From contig NC_089314.1 of NCBI RefSeq assembly GCF_036669915.1, positions 23,512,299 to 23,576,298 of the forward strand: 64,000 nucleotides of DNA, read 5' to 3'. Positions 10,465-21,563 of the stretch are shown one piece after another. The notes below the pieces were generated by a model. The model searched no databases and was not told the origin of the DNA. It was given only the letters and a program-made list of their open reading frames with translations. Origin of the DNA: Pocillopora verrucosa. Taxonomy: Eukaryota; Cnidaria; Anthozoa; Scleractinia; Pocilloporidae. The position numbers were made by a program, and so were the translations under genes. Positions within the stretch are counted from its first letter, which is position 1; every line of letters begins with the position of its first letter.

Positions 10465-13400
10465 ATGGCGGATGCCATATGGGTTTCTTCTCTATTCTGT
10501 CTAGCTTTTGCTTCCCGGCTTTTCCTAATCTATAGCCCCGTTAAAGATTGGTTTACTAACCGAATAGAGTTATCTACACCACTAACTGCCTGGAACAGAG
10601 GTATGTTCGGTTCCTAAAAGAAACCTGTGTTTCATTTCAGCGTTTAATATCGAACTGTGATGTGACGATCGATAATTAATACGAAAGTTTATTTTAATTA
10701 AAAACTTTTATTGTTTATTTATCTTTTTTAACATCTCAATAAATTCTTTATTTTTTCAGTTCAAGAAGGCCTTTCTCTGATAAACCATGGGGTTTCACCT
10801 TATTCCGGGGATGTTGTGCATGAGGTAAAATTTTCAAATATTGAATTATCATTATTGTAACCAAATTTGAGGTGTGTAGGGTTAGGGTTAGGGTTAGGCT
10901 AGTGTGCAGGGGCTCTAGATCTTTTTGCTAAATATTCTCAATGTAAGATCTGGAAAGATTTCCATATAACCCCATATGAAACTATAGTATGGAGGCGAAT
11001 CAAGTTGCCACAAGATTTTAGCAGAGACGTATGATTGTTTTAGAACAGCTGGCTTCATTATTAGGCTGCATGAAAGTTCAATGGGTAGTCATATTGTGTA
11101 CCTTCTGTCTGCAGAGAAAGGTAGCACCTAGAGAGGTGTAGTGCTTACAGAGCGGACTTAAACCAAAGTGTACGGAACAATCAGCAGAAAAAAACTTTTA
11201 CTTGCACTTTCCATACTCTCCAGGCTGTGTGTAGCTTTTCTTTCCTTCAAAAGAATGACATTAAGATCCACCAACAATGGCCCCAAACAGTAAACTTAGT
11301 TAACTGACTAATTACAGAGGATGATTGTTTTTTCCTGAAGACGCCTCTAGTGTTGGCAATATTCCTTGGATTGCAGCAGATATCAGAGGTCCTATTTCCT
11401 CTTCTGTTTGTGGTATGTATTTGAAGTGTTTATGAAACTCAAATCCCTAACTTCCCAAAATCCAGATGGTATTTCTCTTTTAGTATACACCTTGTGCATT
11501 AGACAAAATGGTTTTGTATATCTGTAGATAACACCCAGAGGCTCATAAGACTCTCTTTCCCCATCAACTGTTTGTATGATAGTGTATTGGGAGGTAAAGG
11601 GTTAATCTTGGTAATCATTGGGTCTGAACACCTCCCACAAGCTCAATTATGCGTAAGATCTCATTGGTAATTCTCCCAATTGTCTGCTATACAATCGTAT
11701 GATGTTTGTATGGATAATTTGATATTGGATCTACTAATAATCCCATCATTTATTTATTTTTATATTCTCATTACCTGTTAGCTTGATACTGATTTGTAAG
11801 GAGAAATTCTGTCTTGGTCATTCCTGAGAGTTAAAGGTTAATGGTATTTATGGAAGTTGAAATTCATTCTTTATTTGAGAATTTCCATTTACATATGGTG
11901 TATAACTTTTTTCAGGTGGGTGATCTGCTGGTTGGATGGCTCCTTTACAAACTTGCTAGTCTTCACTGCCAAATGCTGGTATTGTGACAAAAATATAGCC
12001 TATTTGTAGTTGAATACATGTAGTAGTTTGAAATCAAGTGTAGTTCAAATGATTTTAAAAAATTTGACCATTTGTTTCTTTTATTTCAGTTATGTTACCA
12101 TACTCTTAAAGAAATATACGTTATTCACCAGACAGGAGGTCCATATTGGGAAAAACTGTGCCCAAGGTCTTGGATACCGCAAGACAGAGGGCAAAGTTTT
12201 TCCCAATATGAACTGACCTTGGCTGGTGAATAACATTTTTATTTTTCTAAAACCTAACAAATGGTTGCAAAAAGAACTGCCCACTGTGAGCAGGCCAGAT
12301 GGGGAGGACACTGCCTGCTCTTGGAACCAATCAGATTGCAGGATTTGTAGAATACTGCCTGCTCACGAACTGAGAAAAAAATAAAGGAAAATACTTGTCA
12401 AACTTGTTTAAAATCATAAAAGCACATATAATGACAACATATAATTAAATTATAACTTTAAAAACTAACTACAAACTTATCCCACATGTAATGGCAGGAC
12501 ATAAGTCAAACCTAGGTCACAGTCATGGTCTCAAGTACTCTTCCTACCATACCATTTTTTCTCCTTTGATATTTAAAACAGACAGATGTTGCTGATGAGT
12601 TAATATTGAAGGACTGTAGGTTTTACAGTTGATTTAAGTTGAATTATTGAGGTGATATCTGAAGTATCAGTAGGTGAAAGCCTTTTGAATACTAATTTAG
12701 AGCTTTGATCAAGTTGGTTTTTTGGTCTCCATGTTTAATTTTGGTTTTTGTATTGTTTTCTGTATTTAGCTTAAAGAGCAAGCATTGAATCTTAAATCTT
12801 ATGCAAAATCTGTGGAACCAATTCTACTCGAAGAGGAAGCTCTACACAATGTGCCTTTACTAGTTTCATCCATGTGAGTTTTGTCTCTTTTTTGTTTGAT
12901 AGATCTAGCAAACTAGAAGCCGTTTCTGTGTGATCAGATTCTCATGTGCTGTATTTAGAGACTTGCTCATGTCAGCTTTGCTATTCTTCCTTTCTTGCAG
13001 ATATTTGTTGAATCCATATAGTATAGGTTCCTGTGTGGCACATTCAACTGTAGTGTTCACTAACTTGGCAGTTGGCACAGCACTTTTGTTCTCCCTCAGA
13101 GGTATGTTCATTCTGGTTTAGACTGAGACTGTTCACTCCCAAGTGAAAGTAATAAAGAATTTAACAAGATAATTTGGTTTTATCAACTGAGTTGATAATG
13201 TAAATTGGCCATAGTTAAGAGTTTCAAAGCTAACATTTCAAGTGCTAGCCCTTCGTTAGGGCAAATATTTAGGAATTATAACTTGATAAATAATTTTTTG
13301 GTCAAATCAATACATCTTTACACCTAAAGGTTGTAAGAGGAAGAAAAATACTGTCTTGGGTATATTGTTTGATTTTCCATTAGATTTTTCTAGTTTTTTT

Positions 13401-16400
13401 TTTTGTAACAAGAAATTTAGGATCTGTTGGGTACATAACTTCTCAAACAAGACAGGAACCTGGGAAATGGTTGTTGGAGGATTTTCTTCCCTTCTTCATT
13501 CATACATTTCATTTGAAATTGAAAAGAAACCTGGTGTTCATCTTTTAACCTCAGCTTCAAACTTCAATCTATCATGTAGCAAATAGCTTAGTAACACTTG
13601 ATGAAATGACAAATTCTCATATAGATTAACAAGGACATACATAGTAGCCTAAGGGGAGAATTATTGTTTTTTGCTGTATGCTAAAGTTGTACTTATTTTC
13701 TACTCAGGGAATATTTTACTTGGTACACTTGGTGTTGCAGCCGGAACATGTCATTCCTTGTATCCAGTCACACTGTTGGCACCAGTAGTCCTCACATTGA
13801 TGAAGGTAAAAATGTAAAAATCAAAGACCTTGTCATTTGTAAACAAATGTATTGGATTCAGGAGGAGGGTCTAGGGGACCCAGTACCCTCCTCCTCATCA
13901 GACCTGTGGGTATTTTTGCCCGCTGTGTAAAACCCAATTTCCTCTCACAACAGGACTGCGTGTTATTACTCAACTTGAAAGTAGTTGACTTTTTAACTCC
14001 CATAAGTGAGTAATACCAAATTTCTCCTTACACTATCAATACAGATAGAGCAGATAAGTGAATAGAATAAAGAAAATTGTTAATTAGGGGATTATTCTTA
14101 GTTGATCTAAAACCAACTTCTCCAAACTAACATAATAAGAGTTGTATGGCAGACAGTAATGAGATTTTGAAAGTGAGAAGGTTAAATGTGTCCATCTTGA
14201 AATATTTCCTCATTTATTTTAGCTCTGTGTTTCCAGGATCAATGTTTGGACCTCCTATCCAAAATTCTTAGATCTTACCTCAAAAAGCGAGCAATTTTAG
14301 CACAAAATTTATAATTAACCTTAGGTCTGCATTTTTGTTTCCAGGTCCATTCTTTCGATATTCAATTCACAAAGAAGACCATTGTATTTGTTAGTCAAGT
14401 TATTGGTTCTTTTCTTGTGTGGACATTGCTTCTGCTTGGCATGTCATATCAAGTGTTTAAATCTTGGGATTTCCTTCTGGCTACACATGGCTTTATGTGA
14501 GTTTATTGACTAAGTTTTTATAACTTTCATCACTGTTTATGCATTAAATTCAGTAGTAGCAAAGCTTGTTAAATTGACTACTTTACAATTAAGTTTAAAG
14601 ACCTTCAGATTGGCTTTTGTAGTGTATGAGGGTCAAAAAGCAGTATTGACATTTTTCAAAAACTCATACCTCAGATTAGCCTCAAGCAGCTTTTGAACAA
14701 GCACATAAAAGGATAAGATTTCTATAAAACCTTTAGGTAGAGGTAAGGTAGAGTTTCATGGTACTTGAGCTAAGAGGCCCACCCAGCCAGAGCTTATCTT
14801 GTTTTCCTCAGCATGCAGGAACTAGGAGTGTTACTACTCCCCGCCTGGATGAGATGTTAGTTCATCCCAAGGTTACCCCCCAGTATTTCATCAGGCTTCT
14901 CTGATAATTGACCAGTACTTTCCTATACTCCTGGCTGGAGAGAGAGAGGATAATTAAGTGTTTTGTCCAAGGATACAACACATTGACCCAGCGTGGTCTC
15001 CAACACAGATCTCTCACCTCAGAGTCCAGCATACTGACCACTAGGCTGCTGTATTTCCCATTAAACATTTATCCAACAAAATTTTAATTTGTTTTATTTC
15101 ACTGTCAGTTTACAGGTGTCTGATCTCACACCTAACATGGGTCTCTTCTGGTACTTCTTCACTGAGATGTTTGAACATTTTAGGATTTTCTTTTTGTGGG
15201 TGTTTCAACTGAATGCCTTTTTCTACTGCATTCCTTTGACCATCAAATTAAGGTAACAGTTTAAAAAGAATTGTGAAAAAGATTAGTGTAGACTTTCATT
15301 AGAAACCAGTTTGGCTCTTGTTTTGAGAACAACAACAGCTGCTACCAATTTGTTGTTACACGATGCTTGATAAATTGTGTCACGGATTCGTGACCAATTT
15401 TATGTAGCATATTGATTTGACCTTGCTTATGTCGTCTCTGTTTTTGCAAGATCCCCATTTCTTATCTAGCTTATTCCCAAAGCTTTGTCACTCCTGTGTG
15501 TACATATTCCTGAGATAATTCTTAAAAATTAATCTATATGTTTTTTCTTCAGGGGCAACCCAACATTTCTTGCCTGTATGCTTTGTTCCGTGATGGCTAT
15601 TATGAAGTCTTATCCAGCGCTGGGTGATGCTGCTTTACCATTGGCCCTCTTGGCACTGTGGGTTCACATATTTCCATGTAAGCGTATTGTTCTGCTCTTA
15701 GTTGTACCTTTTCCTTTATCAAATCAACGTTAATGTGACCGGCTGGTAAAACCCAAGATATTTCTTTGCTATATGGTTTAACCCTTAAACTCCCACAAGT
15801 GATTAAACATGTAACTTCTCCCTACACTATCCGTACATTATCCAGTAAACAGGTAATGAGAATACTCAGACTTATCAGGTAGAAGTTTTTAACTTGATCT
15901 AACACCAAATTCTTGTAACTATTTTACAAAGAATTGTGCAGCAGCCAGAGAGGAAAATTAAGAATCAAATCCTGGGAGTTAAGGGGTTAAGTGATTGAAA
16001 CAAAAACACCCTCTGCCCCCCTGAATATCATACCGTAATTCAGGCTTCTGGATGAGTATTTTGCAATTCTATTATTCTTCTTGTAGATCTTCGTAACGCA
16101 CTCCTGGTGATGTGCATGTTAATTTGTAGTTCGTTCTTGGCTCCAGTCTTCTGGCAGTTGTGGATTTACGCCGGTAGTGCAAATGCCAACTTCTTTTTCG
16201 CCATTACGCTGGCTTACTCCACTGCCCAGGTATTTATTATTATTCGAGAACATGTGAGCAAGAGGTCTTCGGGGAACATCTTTCACCCGAGTAACGAAAG
16301 AAGACTGGTTTTTGCCCATTCCGCGATTGGTCTTGCAAATTTGCGCTATCCTCTCTCTCACAATCAGATGCAAATCCAAAACCTATGGCTGCTTGGTCAT

Positions 16401-17066
16401 TCGCGTTTTTCACGCATTAGGATGCAAATTTTGGTTCTGTAACTACTTTGGTTTTAGTTTTTTAACCCTTAATCGAAAACCTCCAGAAAAGCTTCTGTGA
16501 TCATTAGTGTATCTAAATCCTCAAGTTATAGAAACATACATCAGCCATAAGAAACAGAACAGACTGAGTTAGAGCGACTTGAATTTGTAGATATTACGAA
16601 CGTTCGAGCTTCCTTTGTTTTGGGATATAATGAGACCATCTGAAGGGTTTATAAATATTATCAACTGAGTTGATAACGTAAATCGGCCACCGTAAAGAGT
16701 TTTAAAGCTGACGTTTCGAGCGTTAGCCCTTCATCAGAGCGAAAGACTTCTTATACTCTCACACCGGCGCAGCACCACAGTTTCTTCAGCTATTTACTCC
16801 ATTTATTCATCTAAAGGGTTTGATTGTCATGTCCTTTTGTGCAGTTTTCCTAATCAACAACAAAAAATATTTTTACCCTTCTGGTTTTCAGCATCCAACT
16901 CGTCTAACTCTGTCAGAAATGCAATCAACGCTGTTTTATCTTTTAATCGCAGATTCTACTGACTTCTGATGTTTTTTTCGCCTTTCTGCGACGAGAGTAC
17001 GATCTTTATCATGGAGTATATCCACCTTTCATAAAAGGAGAGCCTGCCTCTATCACTCTACGGTAA
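10465..17066 (+). CDS. PIGU: GPI transamidase subunit PIG-U, 12 exons, 438 aa
   Basis: Exons: 10465-10600, 10760-10824, 11341-11412, 11916-11978, 12770-12873, 13001-13101, 13708-13805, 14345-14496, 15109-15252, 15553-15677, 16087-16229 and 16953-17066. All junctions are GT-AG and the phases agree, giving 439 codons with the stop; human PIG-U has 435 residues. The protein is a multi-pass ER membrane subunit of the GPI transamidase, which attaches GPI anchors to proteins. Visible family signatures are [19 protein letters not shown] (exon 9), MKSYPALGD (exon 10), [19 protein letters not shown] (exon 11) and [11 protein letters not shown] (exon 12). The start, [15 protein letters not shown], opens directly into a hydrophobic first helix. 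Introns hold a telomere-like repeat, a hairpin element, a SINE, MITEs and Penelope-type repeats. The gene looks intact. Confidence 0.95.
10877..10898 (+). repeat. Interstitial telomere-type repeat (TTAGGG)
   Basis: Nearly four head-to-tail copies of TTAGGG lie in PIGU intron 2. TTAGGG is the telomeric unit of most animals. The tract is short and may be a break-repair footprint or chance. Confidence 0.8.
11645..11841. mobile_element. TTAA-flanked MITE copy (PIGU intron 3)
   Basis: The interior matches the copy at 36560-36762: AAGATCTCATT near the left, TAATCCCAT in the middle, and AATTCTGTCTTGGTCA near the right. It ends in GAGAGTTAAAGG followed by TTAA at 11838-11841. The left terminus is eroded. 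Confidence 0.6.
12120..12234. repeat. Fold-back (hairpin) element in PIGU intron 4
   Basis: The outer 12 bases GTTATTCACCAG at 12120-12131 are perfectly complementary to 12223-12234. Inner segments around CATATTGGGAAAAACT (left) and AGTTTTTCCCAATATG (right) also pair, leaving a short loop near 12170. This is a near-complete inverted repeat typical of small non-autonomous elements. No target duplication was established. Confidence 0.65.
13180..13263 (-). repeat. Penelope-type 3' repeat, degraded
   Basis: Begins TTATCAACTGAGTTGATAAT and continues with AAATTGGCC and a diverged hammerhead-like core. It matches copies at 16658, 37558 and 43420. It lies in PIGU intron 6. Confidence 0.6.
13985..14185. 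mobile_element. Diverged TTAA MITE copy (PIGU intron 7)
   Basis: Left end TTTTTAACTCCCATAAGTGA, then CTCCTTACACTATC shared in kind with the 15782 copy; ends AAGGTTAA. Termini are eroded, so borders are approximate. Confidence 0.45.
14750..15062 (-). mobile_element. tRNA-derived SINE (PIGU intron 8)
   Basis: On the minus strand the element begins with CAGCCTAGTGGTCAGTATGC, which resembles an RNA polymerase III A box from a tRNA-derived head. A degraded B-box-like GTTGGAGACC follows about 35 bp later. The body contains GTTTTGTCCAAGGATACAAC and TTACCCCCCAGTATTTCATC (plus-strand readings), phrases I associate with a widespread invertebrate SINE. Target duplications are not clear. Confidence 0.55.
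15778..15990. mobile_element. TTAA-flanked MITE, best-preserved copy
   Basis: The element occupies 15782-15986 (205 bp) between TTAA at 15778-15781 and TTAA at 15987-15990. Its ends are inverted repeats: CCCTTAAACTCCCA on the left and, reverse-complemented on the right, CCCCTTAACTCCCA. It lies in PIGU intron 10. TTAA duplications suggest mobilisation by a piggyBac-like transposase (inference). Confidence 0.75.
16658..16745 (-). repeat. Penelope-type 3' repeat with hammerhead-like core
   Basis: Starts TTATCAACTGAGTTGATAAC on the plus strand. Read on the minus strand, 16741-16707 gives GCT, CTGATGA, an extra A, a four-base-pair stem (GGGC/GCTC), GAAAC, GTC and AGC. That is the order of a hammerhead ribozyme with cleavage after GTC and a 3-bp stem I (GCT/AGC). 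In the 37.5-kb copy the same repeat adjoins a Penelope GIY-YIG fragment. Lies in PIGU intron 11. Confidence 0.6.
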
Positions 17067-18494
17067 CATAACTATAGACACATACAGGGTACAAATGTGT
17101 AGATGCAGCATTTTAAAACGAGACACGTGCTGACTATTATCTTCAAAAGGGACACTAACCTAATCGCGCATAGGAAGCTTTACAAGTGCACTGGTAGTAC
17201 TGAACATACAAGGAGAAAAACGTGGTTGTTTTTCATGTACAGACATAAACGTTTATGTAATATATGACATCTCTGCCATTGGATTGTCTTTACTTTCATC
17301 AATGACTCTTTATGGAGGTCTGGAATTGAGCGGATCAGACGAGAAACGACAGAATGGACGAGAGTTTAAGTAGAATCGAATCGTTCTATCCATCTAAGAA
17401 ACATAGATTGTTAAACAGCTTCCCGTCGATTCATTTCCACGAATGCGAATTTGTTTGGTTTCATCCGAAAGTTTGTGCTGCTGGACGAGAAACGAACACT
17501 GTAGGCACAATGCATAGAGGAAGATATGATGCAACGTTCATATTTGGCGCAAGCGGCTCGAAGTTGAAGTTTTGGAAGTAAGACAGTTCAAATAAAGGCG
17601 CTGTAGAGATGTATCATTAGCCATGTTTTACTTATTTTCAAACAGTACCATGGATTCACGATCAAGGAAAACTAATGAACTATGTTATCGTTTATGTTTT
17701 GAGTACAGTATATGTAATAGTACTCTTTTGAAAATTGCGATAGAGTGATTGAGTTTCTTTGGACGAAATAGTGTTTTAGTTCTTTCTGATTTATAGATCA
17801 TCAGCACTTTACAAGTTTTTAGTGGTGGTTTTTTTGAACTACAGATGGCCGAGTCTCAGCGTTAAAATAATGACCTTCAAATGTGTCTAACGACGTTCAT
17901 TTCTGACACCTATGTAGTCTACAGGCAGCCTAAGCTCCAGCTGTGAGATGATCACCTTGCGTAATAATAGTCATGATGAAAATATACGAGTTTGTGTGGA
18001 AATCTTAGGATTAAAAAAATACAGTCAAATTCTCAATAGAAATACCTCACTTTACTTTCACAGTGCATTGCTTGTTTTGTGACTGCTGACTTTGCTACAA
18101 CGAGGCCATTTTAGCGAGTTATGCATTTCTTCCTGTACAACTCCTCTTAGGAGTAGTGAACCTAGAAAATGGTTCGGTTGGTTTGAAAGTGGCAAATGTT
18201 TATTACTACGATTTATGTCTAGAATATGAATTCTGTAAATTTTCATCCTTTCTAGAACGAGCTGTATTAGATAGAGAATGGGTTGGAACGATTCCTCAGT
18301 GAAATACCGACAGCCAACTTCCATCGTTGCATAACATACTAATCTGAAAGATTAATCGATCTAAAACAACACTGATTATATGCCCAACATTGCGGTTGTC
18401 CATGAAAAAATTCAAAAACACGGACGTTACACTATAATTTTTTTTTGTTTTGAAATACAGTGACAGGTGGTATATAGGAATCTACGTATGGTTT
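17067..18494. other. PIGU 3' UTR and intergenic DNA
   Basis: A polyadenylation signal AATAAA lies at 17591-17596, about 525 bp after the PIGU stop codon, and probably ends that transcript. The rest up to 18494 shows no supported gene. Confidence 0.5.
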
Positions 18495-18824
18495 CTAGTA
18501 ACGGTTATTATCTGAACAATTGCCACGCTGAAGTCCTCCTTGCTTGAAAGAATGAAGCATTCCTTGCAGATAACCATTCACGTACCCCTTCATGTAAGCC
18601 TCCTTATCCTCTGACTCTGGTACTGTCTTCAGAACGTGTTCTAATACTCCTTTGATGTACCCCAGTTCATATCCAAGCTTGTATCCTTCTGATACTCTTA
18701 CACCAAGTTCTTGCAAAGTTTTCTCCACTTGTTTCAAAGCCAGCTGCAAAATTTCTTTGTCGATATCGTCCATGCTATTTGCTGTATCTGGGTCGAAACT
18801 AACCGCCAAAGTTTCTGGATCCAT
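18495..18824 (-). CDS. Small GX3-repeat protein, Yae1/LTO1-like candidate (109 aa)
   Basis: Single-exon frame from ATG at 18824. The N-terminal third is acidic and probably helical (DDIDKEILQLALKQVEKTLQ). Two runs of glycine every fourth residue follow: G47-x3-G51-x3-G55-x3-G59 (GYKLGYELGYIKG) and G80-x3-G84-x3-G88 (GYVNGYLQG). This spacing is the hallmark of the Yae1 N-terminal / deca-GX3 motif of YAE1 and LTO1, which form an adaptor for cytosolic Fe-S insertion into the ribosome-recycling factor ABCE1. The glycine pattern is what I see; the family and role are inference, and the sequence is too short and diverged for a firm gene name. The coding bias and polar composition suggest a real gene. 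Confidence 0.6.
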   Translation of the reverse strand: MDPETLAVSFDPDTANSMDDIDKEILQLALKQVEKTLQELGVRVSEGYKLGYELGYIKGVLEHVLKTVPESEDKEAYMKGYVNGYLQGMLHSFKQGGLQRGNCSDNNRY

Positions 18825-20708
18825 TTTAGTTTTAGCAAAATTTTGTGAGACTGTAGAGAGAAAGTTGCATAATACGTCATGATAATCCGGGTACCCTTTT
18901 TTCCAATAGCCAAACTATTTAAGTAAAACTTAAAATTTCAGATAAAATTATAGAAACGCTAGAGATAATAAAACCCCAACACGGATCAACGCCGGCAAAG
19001 GATGAATAAAACAAACAAGAATTGCAGATGGAAAACTTTTAAAATTTTGGCCGAAGTTGATATACAAACCGTGAACTGGGAGGGCAAGATTCAAATTTTT
19101 GATCGAACGTAAGAACTAAGGGCTGAAGTATATTTCCGGAACGTTGTTTGTAATGACCCGTTACTAAAGCATCTTGTCTTACAGTACGCCCGTGGAAAAT
19201 GATAGGCTACTGTTTCTTTTATTTGATATCATTTTCATTAATTATTTACAGCATACTGATTTCGTTGATAATGAAAATGTTAGTTGTCCTTTGTATTGAG
19301 CTGTATATCCATTTTTCCGACTGTTTTGTTCCCTTGAGTTGTGGTTTTAATCACTAAAAAATAGCGCGTGAAAAAACATCTCGTGCTTTCAGTTCACAAG
19401 CTTTTCAAGTACTCTCCATGGTAACAGTTTTTTACAGAAAGAACTACCAAGAACTAATCGGCGAATTTCAAATATAATTTTTTCCCTTTTGTACGAAAAA
19501 GTTAGAGGAAAAGAGGAAAGACATTGAAGAAGCTTTTATACTCCACTCTCTGGCTAAGAAGAGGGTTTTTGTAAATTTAATGAGCGTAAAACTTGTAATC
19601 AGTTTTAAATTTTTGCTTTTATCCTGCTGTCAGTGTAAATCGCCAAATCAAGTGGCCGTTCCACTTGGGGAGAGTTAAATGACCTCTTAATAGGGGTTTG
19701 ACCATAATTTCGTTGTATTTAATTTTATATTGTAGTTGTGTGTGTACGTTTTCTTGTGTGTTTACTTCTATTTTTATATTGTAGGTAAGGAAACAAAGTG
19801 TGAGCCATTAAGAGATTTAATAAGAAAAATTGTTCCCTCCCGGCCACTTTTGCCCTAAAATCTTTATTTTTGCCGTGTTACTTGGTGAGATGAAAGGCAA
19901 AATAATCCTCAGTAGGGTGGTGGTAGTGTATTGGCGTGAATTCCTATATTTCTCTGAACAAACAATCTGAGGTGACGGCCCGACAACCGATACATGACAC
20001 CCAAGCTAAATAGGATGTGATACTATTATGTCCTATGATTGAGCAAGCTGGAAGAAATTGTCGTGCAGTTTGGATAAAAGGCCTAAGAAATTTCTCGATT
20101 TAAGCTTAGAAAAAGGGAGCGCAAAAATTTCGGCTTGGGCCTCTTCACTCTCACCTTATAGTTAGTCGGACAAATGAGTGAGTCGCAGTTGCGCGAGAGC
20201 GCGCGAAAATTTCCCTCTTTCTCGGTGTACCGCTGGCGCCGTTATTTATATGACTTCAAAAGGCAAAAGTGGTTATAACACCTCCATCTCGTTATTTCCT
20301 GTTCTTTGTCTTTGAAAGATTCCATAATGATACTTACAACAAATAAATATTTATTCTAGAAACTTTCGCTGTTTCTTCACGATTGCGTAAAGCAAACTTT
20401 TCTTTTCTTGTTCCAATAGTTGCTCCTTGTATAAATAATTCGGTCGTTTATATTAACTTTTCTTTTAGCGTATCATTTTCCTTTTTTCGAGGTGTAAATA
20501 ATTTTACAGCATAGCATCGTTCTATTCAATATAATCCAAAAGTTTCTATCAAAGAATAAGTATACTCTCCTTTTTCTGAGTAAAACCTATGATCATGAAT
20601 TATATTTTTTTCTTCATATGGCAACATGTATCTTTTGAAGTCATATCTTTAAGGTTAATTTATGCGCAGTTAAATGGAAATTTTCTTCGAACCGTTGAAT
20701 CTCAGTGT
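18825..20708. other. Intergenic stretch without supported genes
   Basis: Mostly AT-rich. A GC-richer patch around 20090-20240 with GCGCGAGAGCGCGCG resembles a fragment of a dispersed repeat. A minus-strand polyadenylation signal (TTTATT on plus, 20350-20355) probably belongs to the CIBAR transcript that ends at 20709. Confidence 0.45.
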
Positions 20709-21563
20709 TTACATTGTACGATTGAGTTCGTCGCTTTCGTCCTCAACTTCTTCCAAAACATTTTCTCTACCATTTCCTGGATTTACATATCTTCCGGCAT
20801 TAGACAGAGCTGGTGCTGAACCCCACTGGGTTGGCTTTAAAGTCATGGATTTGTTAAACTCCTCTAAATCTTCCTCTTCGATAATATTCATCAAACCTTG
20901 ATACGCACGGGTATACAGCTCCATTGACCGGGCTAACAGCTCCATCTCGCACACCACAAACCCCGAGAAAATCTGCTTCACGTCCCGCATTTTTTGACTT
21001 TCGAACTCGTTCATCTGCTCGCGTAAAACCCTCAGTGATCGGTTCGCTTCGCCAGACGCCTTCTGAAATTCAGCCTGAGCCCTGGCGATCCGCGTTCGAT
21101 CAGTGGATTTCATCTGCGCTTTTTCGAGGTTCTCGAATGACTTCACCTCCCTTGTAGACAGAGACGAACTAACCCTCACGTCGTTCCTAGCCTGCTTGCA
21201 TTTCGTGTCGTACACGCTGAGTCCTTGAACGAGTTTCTCTTCTATTTTACTAACCTCTGCGTCTCGTTGATCCTGAATGGCGGACAAACATTCAGACATA
21301 GTTGTAAGGGCTTGCTTCAATGAAGGAGATTCTTCTTCCGCATAGGCCGCTATTGTTTTGGCCAGCTCGTCGCCCTTGTTTCGTAATTTGGCTGTTCCTA
21401 CTGCGTAGCGTTGAAGCATCGCTGCCACCTTGGGAAAATGTGTTTCAACAATAAATATTTTTCTGTCGATCACTTTCGTTTGGTGTTCGGTAGCCTTAAC
21501 AGAGGCTTTTAAATCTGGCAGCGATCCTGTAAAATTTCGATCTTCTCGGTTAAGGCGAGCCAT
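20709..21563 (-). CDS. CIBAR1: CIBAR/FAM92-family BAR-domain protein (284 aa)
   Basis: Intronless frame from ATG at 21563. The opening MARLNREDRNF resembles FAM92 N-termini, which precede a long helical BAR domain filling residues about 5-220. Conserved-looking stretches include the helical DELAKTIAAYAEEESPSLKQ, CLSAIQDQRDAEVSKIEEKL, and an FESQKMRDVKQIFSGFVVCE helix near residue 190 like the family's FE-Q-KI-D-K pattern. The tail after residue 230 is acidic and likely disordered (EEVEDESDELNRTM). Length fits the family (about 290 aa). Known members bind Chibby and act on membranes at the base of cilia. That function is by homology. CIBAR1 and CIBAR2 split within vertebrates, so the symbol marks the family. 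Absence of introns may mean an old retrocopy, but the frame is intact. Confidence 0.8.
   Translation of the reverse strand: MARLNREDRNFTGSLPDLKASVKATEHQTKVIDRKIFIVETHFPKVAAMLQRYAVGTAKLRNKGDELAKTIAAYAEEESPSLKQALTTMSECLSAIQDQRDAEVSKIEEKLVQGLSVYDTKCKQARNDVRVSSSLSTREVKSFENLEKAQMKSTDRTRIARAQAEFQKASGEANRSLRVLREQMNEFESQKMRDVKQIFSGFVVCEMELLARSMELYTRAYQGLMNIIEEEDLEEFNKSMTLKPTQWGSAPALSNAGRYVNPGNGRENVLEEVEDESDELNRTM

Noticed and set aside
16230-16442. Extension of PIGU exon 11 beyond its donor
   Set aside because: Conserved PIG-U sequence stops at CAG|GTATTT and resumes at 16953; the read-through has no family similarity.
20924-21157. Plus-strand ORF opposite CIBAR
   Set aside because: Shadow of the minus-strand BAR-domain gene, which has the recognisable protein.
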